Shown: in pieces, positions 24,107-35,344 of the stretch
Layout: each line of letters opens with the position of its first letter
How positions within the stretch are numbered: the stretch's first letter is position 1
Source of the DNA: Acheta domesticus
Lineage: Eukaryota; Arthropoda; Insecta; Orthoptera; Gryllidae
Assembly (NCBI GenBank): GCA_031308135.1
Contig: JAHLJT010003656.1
Coordinates: forward strand, 52,181,665-52,245,664
Direction: 5' to 3'
DNA: 64,000 nt
Position numbers and translations under genes: made by a program
Notes under the pieces: model-generated
Databases searched by the model: none
What the model saw: the letters and a program-made list of their open reading frames with translations, nothing else
Told to the model about the DNA's origin: nothing

Positions 24107-24114
24107 CTTTAATC

Positions 24115-25161
24115 AAAATTATTAATTACTTTGCGCGCGACATTCCATTATTGCCACAATGAAAGGAAATGCGTTAAAATAGCCTCATTTGTTCCGAAAT
24201 GTTTTTCCACGTTCAATAAACGTACGCTGCCTTATGTTATAAATTTGCGAGCTGATGCAAACTGGTTAAAACACTTAAATGACTTTGGGGATATAAATTA
24301 AGCACACGCTCTCAATTTTGAAAATTCTCCGAAGGTGCTTTAGCTGAAATCAACGTGAAATGAAACGTGACTGGAATCGTATTAATACTCGTAACTGTTT
24401 TATGAACGGGAATATTAACTTTGTAAGGCGGAAAACTTCATTTTCCGCTGGTAAAAATTTCATTATCGGTCTGAATCGCAGGGAGCGCGGTCGTTCCCTC
24501 TACTCGAGCGCGTCCGGTCCTCTCCTTCGCCGTCTCATCAGGAGATGACGTTCGCGTGAAATATTGCGGCGGGGAGCGAGTGTCGGTCTGGGGCAGACGT
24601 TATATTTGCACGCTTAATCCTTTCCTCGAAAATGAAAGCGAGACCCAGAGAGAGCTCCTTCAGTTTTCTCAAAATGACAAATCTCTACTGTAATTACTCT
24701 CAGTAATGTCTTAAATTATCTTCCCCCCTCTACAAATCTCAGTCGCTCGGATAGAATCGTGAGGATTCATTTAGACGAGCTCGGCAGTGTAAATGTACAA
24801 CTTGAGATGCGTCAACACGTATTTCGTTACATAAACACTCTCTGTTAGTCCTAAAAGGAATGGAATCAATTTAGCAACTCGCACTCCAACAAGCATGCGT
24901 GCGGACGTATGCATAGATTCATCCTGAGACCAAAACAAGGTCGAATGCGTTCTATGGCATCTCCGTTAGAAAAAATTCAGGATGATTGCCAGGCAGCCTG
25001 AAGCACAAATACTCTTTCAACGGCAATACGAAGGCTACATAGATTCTCGTCTTATAGGAATCAAACGACTATTTTTCAAAAGATATTTTAGTCTATTTTC
25101 TTACCTTTTGTATTGAGCCTTAAGTTGGTTTTGAAAGTTCATGCTTCTAAATTATTTATTG
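24115..25161. other. Non-coding, nothing recognised
   Basis: AT-rich with a small GC patch at 24480-24600. No gene signature. Confidence 0.4.
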
Positions 25162-25169
25162 GTCATGAA

Positions 25170-27007
25170 TAGGGCCCGGATAATTATGTACTAAAAATTG
25201 GGAAAATATGTACATATATATGTATCATAATATACAGAAATATGTACTCAAAAGTATGAAATATGTAACATTAAATATCATTACATCAATAATTTTTTTA
25301 TTAAAATACCTTTATCTTAGTATATATTGTTCTCTAGACTTAATACAAAGACTAGAATTAAACATTATAGTTCTCATAATCCTATTATTTACAAAGATCC
25401 CGTATCAATAAGAAACCTATATCGTCTCCGATATTATTTCAGTAGTATACCTTCCCTTTGCTGCTCTAACACGCAAACAATGAGGTCTCAAAAATGAGGT
25501 CTCTAAAGAAAGAGAACTTCAAGGAGACGTAACGAATTGCATTTTGACTGCATTTGACTTACAGTATTCATGTAAAATACACTTTCTATCCTTCTCCGTG
25601 TTTTCTGGATCCAGTGTGACGGAATTGTCCCCTCATAGCACTGCACTAATAGCACAATTTTTTTTCGAATCCTGGGTTTTTCTCCAGAACGAAAGACCTC
25701 TTTTTCTTCAGTAGATCCTCCTATTGACCCTCGAAGAATCTGCTGATTGGGTAATTTCAAAGCTACCAGAAAGTTTCAGGGAAGATGTTTACAAAAATTT
25801 AATTGTAGTGCTTACTGAAAAATGAGGCAATATAGTTATTCAACTTTTTGAGTTCAAACAATTGCTTCGATATGCCTATAGATCCTTCAGCTTCACAATC
25901 AAATTGATGTATAACTTGTTTTACAAAATCAAAATTTTGAGTATTATAGCTCATAGCGTCGATCCAGATGCCCCATCTCGTTAATCCTTTTTTGTATTGG
26001 AAATCAATATTTCAACTTTATCAAACTGAGATCTAATCAGTTCTGCAAACGCAACGCACGCACAAGGTAGGTTAGAAATAGTAATTTTGGAACAATACCT
26101 GCAGGGCTTCTGCTGCCTTGCACATGTACGGCGCTGCACTAGTACCGGAAGGAAGGCATTATGTTTAACTTCATTAGGCCACAAAAACCCCGTTGTATTG
26201 TTAAAAAGTTTTGTAATAGTTTGATGGTTGCATTTGGGTAACACTTCACAAGTTAACAAAATACACTTTAAACGTTCATTAAACCTATCACAACCTTGCC
26301 AATACAATTTCCTTGCACATCAGTTCCACAGAGATTTTACTTCAGATTTTTGGTCCATAGAGATAATTTACGAACAACGGTAGAGGGACCCATGAAAAAA
26401 TCAGGGAAAGAAAAATGTCAACAGCCCTTCTTGAGCTGGTGCGTGTAGTTTCTGGTGAAGGGTATCAAGGTCAAAGGAGACCTCTAAAATATGCGAAGAG
26501 GGTGCGCGATATCGCCTGCTAAAGATATCATTTTCACAAATTTCAAACTTCCCTTCTGTTCTCTGCGATACTCGCGCTGGAAACTAACAGAACAGAATCT
26601 ATGGATTGCATCGTCGCCTTCCCCTTTTACTTCTAATATCGTTGGCATTTATGGATACACTCATTTCAGCGCGTAATAATAGCTTCATTTTAGTGAGGGG
26701 GACAGAGAAAAAAGTGTTTGACATTGCTGAATTGTTTGTTTGGATGATTCCTTATCAAAAACAGATATGAAAAGTAAATAATATTTTTTTTAAATGTAGG
26801 ACAATGGAAAAAATCAGTAATATGTAAAAATATGTTCATTTGTGTAAAATATGTAAATATATGTAATTCGGGCAAAATATGTAAATATATGTACTAAAAA
26901 CTCAACGATTTTGGCCACTAACCGATGTAAAACGTGAACATATCGTTGATTCGACTTGATAGAGTTACCTTAGGAAAATATGTAATTACATAATTATCCG
27001 GGCCCTA
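25170..27007 (-). mobile_element. hAT transposon with 8-bp target duplication
   Basis: Terminal inverted repeats TAGGGCCCGGATAATTATGT (25170) and its complement ending CCGGGCCCTA (27007), flanked by GTCATGAA on both sides (25162-25169 and 27008-27015). The interior holds a decayed transposase on the - strand. The short identical target duplications and well-kept ends suggest moderate age. Confidence 0.92.
25440..26310 (-). pseudogene. hAT transposase relic inside the 25.2-27.0 kb element
   Basis: - strand 26307-25981 encodes NERLKCILLTCEVLPKCN and later LIRSQFDKVEILISNTKK. A little downstream comes TRWGIWIDAMSYNTQNFDFV, the conserved TRWG-W-A block of hAT transposases preceding the third catalytic residue. 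Further blocks continue to about 25440 with stops. A sequence homologous to its distal end recurs at about 40190-40330. Confidence 0.78.
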
Positions 27008-27069
27008 GTCATGAATAAGGGTTACTTACATGGTAGGTTTGTCATTGCCTCCCGCTTCCAACGAGATTA

Positions 27070-27135
27070 AGTCCCATGTCTTCCCCGGGTTTGAACCCAC
27101 GAACATTCACTCTGCGCTTCACAACCTGTGTAAAC
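27070..27135 (-). mobile_element. tRNA-like SINE fragment
   Basis: The - strand has GTGGGTTCAAACCCGGGGAA, a pol III B box. No good box A or cloverleaf was found, so it is called a SINE relic. Confidence 0.45.
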
Positions 27136-27299
27136 GCTTCACAACACAGTCATCTCTGTAAAAATTACTGTAGGTATTTTAACAAAGTAGAATCCTGAAA
27201 GATCTGCATTTATGAAATAAATAATGTAATGTATGAATTTTAATGCGTTTTGTAAGAACTCTCGTGAAAAATTACTCGTATTTGCCCTCACGTCCATAT

Positions 27300-27660
27300 T
27301 CCTACTGGTTCAGGTGGCTCAGTGCATCAACCTGATTGTCACTGCAGTGCCTGTGACCGGGAGGTCCTAGAGTTGCACTCCCGACAGTGGAAGGATTTTC
27401 GACACTGGCTACATAGCGAGGTTGAATTCAACCGTCGACTGGAAGCGGATGGACTTAACCGTTAACTGGAATTCTAGCAACCGGCTGCTCTGTTGGTAGT
27501 TTTCCTTGGTTTCTCCTATCAACACCAGACGAATGCCGGAGTAGTACCTTAACAAACGTGCCACGAACCGCGAGCGACTTTCCACCCTCTTCCTTGGCTT
27601 CTCCTCATCCCTTATTGACATACACCTATATCTACGCTACACATGGCGGGAGCTTAGGGC
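27300..27660 (+). mobile_element. SINE family B, copy 3
   Basis: It starts with GTGGCTCAGTGCATCAACC (box A region) and continues with TGTGACCGGGAGGTCC, GACGAATGCCGGAGTAGTAC and ACAAACGTGCCACGAACCGC, parallel to 5250-5590. The B box is degraded (AGAGTTGCACTCC). Confidence 0.75.
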
Positions 27661-28955
27661 TTATATAAAAAGTTAGTCGCCCGATCTGAAAACCTCTTCC
27701 CGTTCCTGATCGTAATTTCAGAGGTTTTGTTAAAAAGGTGGATGCTACGACTTTTTGAATGTGTATATTATTTCGTATTTCTTTGTTCCTTTCTTACATT
27801 GGAGCTTTTGTAATACGTTTACAAATTAATCTTTTAGAAATTATGTAAAGTAAATACGAAATAAAGATTGATAACTTTCAGTCGCCCGCTCCGAAATTAC
27901 GCAGTTGGATGCTATGTAAATTAGAATTTGTATATTATTTCTTATTTCATTTTATTATTAATTATTTATTATATTTACATTATATGTATGTTATTTCATT
28001 TCAAATAGTGTCCCTTTAATTTTGTTAAATGTGAAAACGAATAGATGAGCGGTCATTGTCAGTTGAAAAAACCCATTGTTGTAAGGTACTGGTAGGGAGA
28101 CAATGACGGCTGTTTTTTTCGGTAATATAAACTAATACTTTTATATGTTTGTGGAATATTACAATACCATAGATTTTAATAATAACTACTATATATTAGT
28201 AATATATATTCATGAATACACTTCATACCTTATACAGTGAATTCAATGCCAGAAATATAATTTTACTTTCTCGCGTTTTTTTATTTAGTTTTGAATAAAA
28301 ACTTTTGCTTGAAACTAATTAATTTTCGCACCAAATGTTCTATGATTTCTAACGAATTTGCAAAAAAAAAAAACGATGACTGAGATGTGTTAATATGGAG
28401 AGAAATTGTGGTATAAATAGTATTACATAACCATTACTAATGGCAAGAAAGTAAGTGGTTTCAGCACCTCTAGTTTCAAGTGTATTTGAATTGATTACAA
28501 GGCACCTGAATATGGGAACAGAATTTATAAAGTGCGTGCAAAATAATTTCGTTCTATAAATGCAAGGCCACAAAATAGGCATGTGATTTGTGCTCTACGA
28601 ATTGAATGTAGTACAACAGATTTTCAAATGTTTAATAGAAATATTGTGCCTAATAGTTAGGCAATGTGGTAGAAAATACATTTTTCGAAAGTATTAAAAG
28701 GAAAATAAACACCGTAATGCAAAGAGTAAAGTCTAGTTGTATGGCTGTTATTTCGAAGAATTCAATTGTTTTTGCGATGAGGAAGTTCCTGGAAATGACG
28801 TAGGTACTTCGTAACATCGTATTGCGGAATTCTGGAATTTTTCGATTTCAATAGTTTCCGATATATACTTTAGGAATAATCACTTATCGATATTCGCTCC
28901 TTAATTAAATTGAAGGGGAGCGGTGGAGCCCAGGAGAAAATTGAACGACGTGTAC
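27660..28955. other. Non-coding, nothing recognised
   Basis: Strongly AT-rich. No coding or terminal-repeat evidence. Confidence 0.4.
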
Positions 28956-28959
28956 TTGA

Positions 28960-29200
28960 CCAGTATTTTAAAAGACCCTATTTTTTACTGCAGCAAATAT
29001 TTATGAACAATGTTTTTGATTGTCTATGATAGGTTTATATTAATCAGGTTCCACTTAATTATAGACAATCAGTTCATTCGAAATAAAATTAACAGTTCAT
29101 AAACAGAGTTTATTTCACAAAGTCTTGAAAATACACAACGTTTCGGAGCCCTATTGCGTCTCCATCATGAGGGAAATAATGTCTAGCTAAACTTTTTAAA
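28960..29200 (-). mobile_element. Possible Penelope-like element terminal fragment
   Basis: On the - strand CTCATGATGGAGACGCAAT is followed by AGGGCTCCGAAACGTTGTG. The arrangement C-U-N-A-U-G-A, a GGAG/CUCC stem, then G-A-A-A-C matches the hammerhead-ribozyme-like segment in Penelope-like terminal repeats, with one core substitution (C in place of G). No reverse transcriptase or GIY-YIG domain was seen nearby, so the call rests on the motif alone. Confidence 0.4.
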
Positions 29201-31640
29201 TCGAAAAGCATAACAATTAAAAACTGAATGAATAAATATACTAAAAATGTTTAAACATGAAGGAAATGTGTGAATTATGTAAGAAGAAAGCGATTAGATC
29301 AGATTAGGAAGATTACCGTATGAAGTTATCAGTAGAGTGAATTCAAATTCAGATTATGAGGCATAATGTTGATAAATGACATTTTTGTTATTCAGGATTA
29401 CGTAAATCTGACATTGGCCCTTCTTGCACCGACCTACAGAATTGACCTCTGGTCGTCTGTAGCTTGTTGAACGAATTGGTCGTGGTTTGAATGGAACGTG
29501 AGGAGATAGTAGGAGTATGAGAAAATAACTGCTCGTAAATTTTCGATGTTACGAGCTTCCCGGCCTTGGATGGCTCTTGTCGCCTCGCCAGAATATTCAA
29601 TGACAACGGACAACCCACCAGGATGCTGTGGCTCAGTCAGTGATCTAGATTTAGCTTTTGGGTTGTCGGACCTCTCCGGACATCGTTTCAAAAATGTTCG
29701 GAGGTAATAAACAAACTGGTGGTGCTACAACAGCACACACTTCCTCGAATTATTTCTAAATTTGCAATTTTCGAAAATTTAGAGAGCTCAACGAAAATGA
29801 GTCCCTTTTTTCTATCCATGGACAAAATTGAAGAAAACATTTGGGGCGTTTTGTAAAATGTTTTCTTTATAAATTGCATTCATTTTAAGCCCAAATTACG
29901 CAAGAACTACTCTTTTTTTCAAAAAACTGCACATGACCTTATTACTGTCTTAGCGATCTCGGCTACCTGGATCGACATTATTATTATTTTTAAAAAACGA
30001 ACGACAAAGCTACTGTAATACATGAAGAAAACATGTGCGTACGATGAAGTCCAAAGAATATTTATGTGTAAATACACAGGCTGTAATTGTAATCACATAG
30101 AATATGAGTACTTTTGGTAAAAATGTTACTAAATGGACATCCTTAATAGTACCTAAAAGTTAAATAATTTCATTTTTGTTTTCGTCTTTAGTTTACTCTT
30201 TTCTCCTTTCGTGACGAAACTTGTAACAAAGCTTGTCCACTCGCCAACCACGGATCCGGATGTGCTCGGCCGCCGGTCGACTCATCGCTTTATCGCTCGC
30301 GAACCTACTTGCAAGACAAAAGGCGGCGAACCGCAAGCAACGACCCTGCATGCGCGCAGATAAGAGGCGATGACCCAGCAGCCTGTGGTTATCGCATTCT
30401 TATCATGCGCAATAGCTACGATACGAATACAACCCCAAATACATCTACTGATAATTATTTAATTCGTTGTTTACTTGAATATTTACATCATTTTCTGAGC
30501 GGAAGGTAGAAGAGATTATTACGTTTACTGAGCCATCAATGCAGTGTATTCGATTCGTCAGCGTTTCGAGAAATCAGTCGTTCTTGAGCTCAAAGAAGAA
30601 AGAGTGGTGACATCCCCCTCCCCCCCCCCGGACGGTCAAGTTTGGTGTTATTGTGGCACACCCTTCTCATGAATTGATGCCCTAAGGCCAGAACAAAGGA
30701 GCTGCATTAAAGTTTATAATTTCACTAAAGAAATGTCTATTTTGAATCAGGTGGGAAATAATTATTTATCTGTTTGAAAATTGAAATTAAAAAAAAATAT
30801 ATCCCAGCTTTGATTACATTGTATCAGTTTGTGTCACCTCCTTAATACTAAATCCAGGTTGTTCACCCGTTTTGACATCACAAAATTAGAAGAAATATTA
30901 GCATGATGGTTTGAAATAAATTAATCTATTAGAAGTTCCGATTTAGCTGTCCACTGTCAAATTAAATTTTGTTGCGCACGAATTTAATGGTTATTAAACC
31001 AGCATTAAAACATGACTATTTAGAAACATCGATTGGTTTTGTTCGACTTATTATTAATATGGACATTTTAATTTTGAACATGTGTACTTCCATGAATGTT
31101 TTGTTATCGATGTCGCGTCTCTGAGTCTTCCCAGCTGTGGCTCAGACCTTGGCGGCGAGGCGGCGAGGCGCGATTGGGATAAATTGGGAAGGTAAACATT
31201 GAGCAGCAGCAGCTCGGAGGTCTGCACCGGCCGCTCCCGCTCCTACGTTTTCTCCTCCTTTCCTGCTCGCTGGATCTCAGTTTTCTTTTCGTTGAACTGT
31301 TCTCTTATTGAAGTACACAGAAAAATGATAGACCAATGTAAACAACGTTTATTGAGCATTCATGTACAGCGACGCAGATCAACTTATACCAAATTCGCAA
31401 TAAAATTTAACTTGATAGTGGCCCAGTTTATTAATTTAAAATAATTAAGATTTACGTGAACACAAAGTTGATAAACGCCTCTCCCTGAGCGAAATGCCAG
31501 GAAAGAAGTACATTCTTTTTGTGTGAAAAACATGTCAAACCGAAAATACATACATAACAAATGCTGACAAAAAACTTGTTGCATGCAACAAAGATAATGA
31601 CTGCATGCAACAAAGATAAATAAAAAAATATGTAAAGGAT
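29200..31640. other. Non-coding; short repeat relics
   Basis: 29715-29760 resembles the start of repeat R1 (CTGGTGGTGCTACAACAGCA). 29945-29975 resembles the head of SINE A. 30613-30640 is a poly-C/CT run. 31140-31260 is GC-rich with GGCGGCGAGGCGGCGAGGCG. No host exon was recognised. Confidence 0.45.
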
Positions 31641-31669
31641 AAAAGTATTCAGACATTCAGCTATTTTAA

Positions 31670-32100
31670 AATTGCTTCTTTCCTCTGTAGAACAGTTTTC
31701 AGTTGCCTTGGCATGGAGTACACAACCTTTTGCGTGATATCCGAATTGATATTATCCCATTCTTCTGTTAGTACCTCACGATTTTTTTAAAAATAGTGAC
31801 ATGTCGTTTGAGTAGTCTCTCTTTCGGTTCATTGCAGACGTTTTCTATAGGGATTCAGGTCTGACGACTGCGCTAGGGTAAGAAGACGATATGTCTTATT
31901 GGATAAAATCCACTTTTTGACAATTTCCGCCGTATGCTTCGGATCATTGACTTGCTGAAATAAAAAATCTCGTCTCAGATTCAACTTTGCAACACTGTTT
32001 TTCATATTTCGTTTCAATATATCAAGATACACAAATCTATCCACGATACAACCGGTAAATACGAGCTCCCCGACACCCATGGACGACATGCATCCTCACA
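31670..32100 (-). pseudogene. Tc1/mariner transposase relic, second family
   Basis: The - strand from 32089 encodes MSSMGVGELVF, then NLRRDFLFQQVNDPKHTAEI (the D-PKHTA block with the second catalytic aspartate) and QSSDLNPY (DLNP block before the third acidic residue). It resumes near 31720 with MPRQLKTVLQRKEAILK, the C-terminal block. The CTGAATACTTTTATCC that follows resembles Tc1 3' termini. Frameshifted and 5'-truncated. It belongs to a different lineage from the relic at 16.5-17.1 kb. Confidence 0.85.
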
Positions 32101-33800
32101 CCATCACACTGCTACTTCCGTCTACTCCGTCTCCTCCCTGAAAAATTCTAAAGGGGCCTCTGTTCCTTATGTAATAAAACATTTTATTTCCGTAAATATA
32201 TTGATTTCCATATTCCCCCTTTTCTAAGGTGATAACTTGGATAACTCACACACATTCGTTGAGGTCGAGATTCTTCAAACTAACTGACAACCCTGCAAAT
32301 GGTTCAACATAAAATCAGTTCAACAATCACATCGTAGAAAACAGTGTTTGCAGCGCAGTGTTCGTACGTCTTCTACGTTTGCAATGACAGCGCAGCTCAC
32401 CACTCGCCAAGAGTCTAAACAAAACCAGCCAAGAGGCGCTCGCAGCCCTCTTAGGCCTGCAACAGTCTACACCGAGGAATGCGTTGCGAGAAATGAGGAA
32501 AGAGGCCGGCGACACTGCGTCCACACTCTACAAAGAGGTTATTCGATGTCTCGAAATGCCCTTATGTCCCACAAGCCAAGAGTGGTGGCAGCAGTTTTAA
32601 CCATACTCGGGTTTTAGCTATGAGATCATCTACAAGCCCCATTTCTTGTTTTATTAAATGCTCTTATGTAATTTTAACTCGTGAAATCCTTGTTTTGTTA
32701 AATTAATCGTAAGAGTTCGAATTACCTAGAGAGAAACACAAGCATTGCACACATGTATGCAAACACTGCATTGCATTCAAATCATTATTTAATGTAAAAA
32801 AACAGGAAATTGTGTGACCTACAAGGGAGAAGTAGTACATCAGCAAATTTTCTTGAGCTCCGTAATCTCTACCCATCTCTGGTTTACTATATTTGTTGGT
32901 TGAATAATGAATGATCAAATAATTCATAATAAAATTCTCAATTAATAAATTCATTAATAAATACCAATTAAGAAAAGTAATAAATTAATTCAATTATTTC
33001 AAAATACCTTTTCAAGTTTCTTGCTTCAAATTTTTATTTTTGTATTACTCATTATGGGCGGGCTTCATACAAATAAGAATATCTTCCATACAAGCTTTTT
33101 CTTGTTCATTTCCATTTTAAGAGAAATTTCAAGAAAACAGTAAAAAATGGTAGTTTAGCGCATCTTTTACGGCTAAATGTTATAACCTCACTCAGTTCTA
33201 CGCATTGTTTGGTGTTTGCCTGCCGCAGCGAACGCCTAAATGTCGTATAACAAGTGATGGAGTAGAAATGTGTGCGAGAAAACTCGCTCGCCGACCGACT
33301 CGAGCGAGGAACTCTTTCGCCTCCGCAGAGGCGAACGAGAAAACTCTTTCTAGTGTGTGGAGGTCCACAAGTGTCCCTTGTTTCGATTTTCCACATTTCT
33401 AGTCGCACATTTCTGGAAACACATTCCTCGGTGTAGTCTGTTGCGGAGCCTTATGCCAGACTCACCTCCAACCTTTCGTTTCGGCGGCTGCTTCTTAGAG
33501 CAGACGAGCCCGAAGGTGCGTCACCCTGTTGAGCGCGCCTCATTTTCGAATGCCCCCCTCCCCCCGCCACCACAAATATCAGTTATTTCGACTTACGGCA
33601 ACCAAACTGAGAAACGGTACACATTTCCTGCAAATCATTACAATATCCAAATTTTGCATTTCGCTCGACTAAGACGAGGTTTCGATGGGCACGCATCCCT
33701 TCATTGTTGTTTTTTAATTCATCGCTACTCACCAAAAGATTAAAGAATCTTTGTATATTTTTTAATCGAAATTATGAGTAACGGTTGGCGTGAAATAATT
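32100..33800. other. Non-coding, nothing recognised
   Basis: AT-rich with a GC-richer patch at 33220-33560. Short frames lack family resemblance. Confidence 0.4.
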
Positions 33801-33808
33801 CCATTATA

Positions 33809-34500
33809 CGAGGGTTGGGGCAGAAGTCATGGCAAATATTTGTTTCTAAAAGAAATGCCATCGGATCATACAACTTTATTTGTCGTGTGAAAGCAATGCT
33901 GTACAAATGTGTTTTCACAACAGTCTGCGGCTGGCTGGGTGGACAATGTGTGAGTGCCCCTAATAGCACAGAGAGCAATGTGAAATCAGTTGTCTGCCGC
34001 CGTGAGAGATGAATGTAACATGTTCCGAGCACAGTGCTCACAGTGCTCCTAGAAAGCCGTTTTCCATGAGAGAAGTGCCTGAGAATGTCAAGGGATTGGT
34101 GGAAGTTCTTGGGAATAATCCCCTTCCATACCAGGCAGTCGCGAGATGGGCACGAGGGTTCCTACCAGTGACCAGCAACGCACGTGGCGACCTGTGGGTG
34201 CGCGGACCGATGTGGCACGTGGGGTAGTCGAGCATCTGCCTGATCGAGGCTTTAGAACGGTGATGCAATGCTTTTGAAAATGTTCTTAAACTCGTAGATG
34301 CTGAAAAACTTTAGAACATGAAACCAATACTGTAATTTCAATTATCTTAATAAATATGAGAAATACCTTTTTGGTGGATCATTAAATGTCTTTACACTTA
34401 GATCAAACCTTCATCTTTTCATGTGTATATTTCACATTTTCCATCCATGTCCGTATTCTCACAAAAGAACAGTTGCTGGTGACTTCTGCACCAACCCTCG
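33809..34500 (+). mobile_element. Internally deleted mariner element, about 690 bp
   Basis: Ends are TA-CGAGGGTTGGGGCAGAAGT (33807 on) and TGACTTCTGCACCAACCCTCG-TA (to 34502), giving inverted termini of about 22 bp flanked by TA, the mariner target. The interior keeps a decayed transposase N-terminal region on the + strand (VEVLGNNPLPYQAVARWARG, a mariner helix-turn-helix block near 34100-34160). The catalytic domain is gone. Confidence 0.85.
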
Positions 34501-34659
34501 TATTTATGTTATGTTTTACATTCATTGCATATGAAAAGCATATTTTAATACTAGTTGCAATACAACTCGTCTTCCAAAGAAAGTTCGCCTGTAGATTTGA
34601 TCAGTTATTCCTTGAAAATTGGAAAGGAAATCAAATTGCTCCCTGTATTGCATACGCAG

Positions 34660-35140
34660 TGTACCAGGATCCTGGTGCCAGACGTACCAAGATCCTGGTA
34701 CTTTCACCAGGATTTTAATGAAGATACCATGTACCAGGATGGCTCCACCTTGGTACGTTTAAATACCTGAATTTTAAGTTTGTTGTAATTGATAATGTAC
34801 GATTTAAGATTTACTATACTCATAATTTTTTATTCCATAATTTAAAATTAACACCAATATTATAAATAACTACAATATTGGTGAAAGCATTGCAGTAAAA
34901 ACATTGAATATGACATATAATCGTATTTTTGCTAGTATACGGTTTAGTAGAAAAGGATAAAACGTTTCAGTCTTCCATTTAGTTTATAGATATAAAATAA
35001 ATCCATTTCGAGTTAAGTTTAACGAATTTTCTGAGCGTACTTGAGTTATAATATGAACAATAGCAAAATTTAAATCAATTAGTACCAGTAATTTTAGTGA
35101 AGTACCAGGATTTTTTAAGGTTGGTACTGGGAAATGCATT
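34660..35140. repeat. Cluster of GTACCAGGATCCTGGTAC palindrome sites
   Basis: Variants of GTACCAGGATCCTGGTAC or its half sites occur at about 34661, 34684, 34705, 34731, 34750, 35080, 35104 and 35123, in both orientations, between AT-rich DNA. They end about 70 bp before the acceptor of the CCAP-receptor exon. This could be the ends of a small inverted-repeat element or a protein-binding cluster. Confidence 0.6.
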
Positions 35141-35208
35141 TACTCATCTGACAACGTCGTGCACATGGGGTTCAAGCAGTGAATGGTAATCGCTGGCTGT
35201 TGTTGCAG

Positions 35209-35344
35209 ACGGAGCAGTTCGCCGTGCTGTGGATCCTCTTCACCCTCATCGTGCTGGGCAACTCGGCCGTGCTCGTTGCGCTCTTCCTCAACAAGAACAG
35301 GAAGTCGCGCATGAACTTCTTCATCATGCAGCTCGCTCTGGCCG
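35209..35344 (+). CDS. CCAPR: CCAP receptor, exon encoding transmembrane helix 1
   Basis: A 136-bp internal exon. The acceptor TGTTGTTGCAG precedes it, the first codon is in phase 0, and the donor is GCCG|GTGAGT, leaving one base of the next codon. The translation starts [20 protein letters not shown] (helix 1 with the GN motif conserved in class A GPCRs) and ends with intracellular loop 1, [17 protein letters not shown], with the split codon beginning with G (Asp in the expected LALAD). The basic RKSRMN loop is characteristic of the crustacean cardioactive peptide receptor/NPSR group of neuropeptide receptors, which couple neuronal CCAP release to ecdysis and cardiac responses. Neither the N-terminal nor the helix-2 exon was found nearby, so the flanking introns are long. 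An alternative is another vasopressin/CCAP-like receptor paralogue. Confidence 0.85.
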
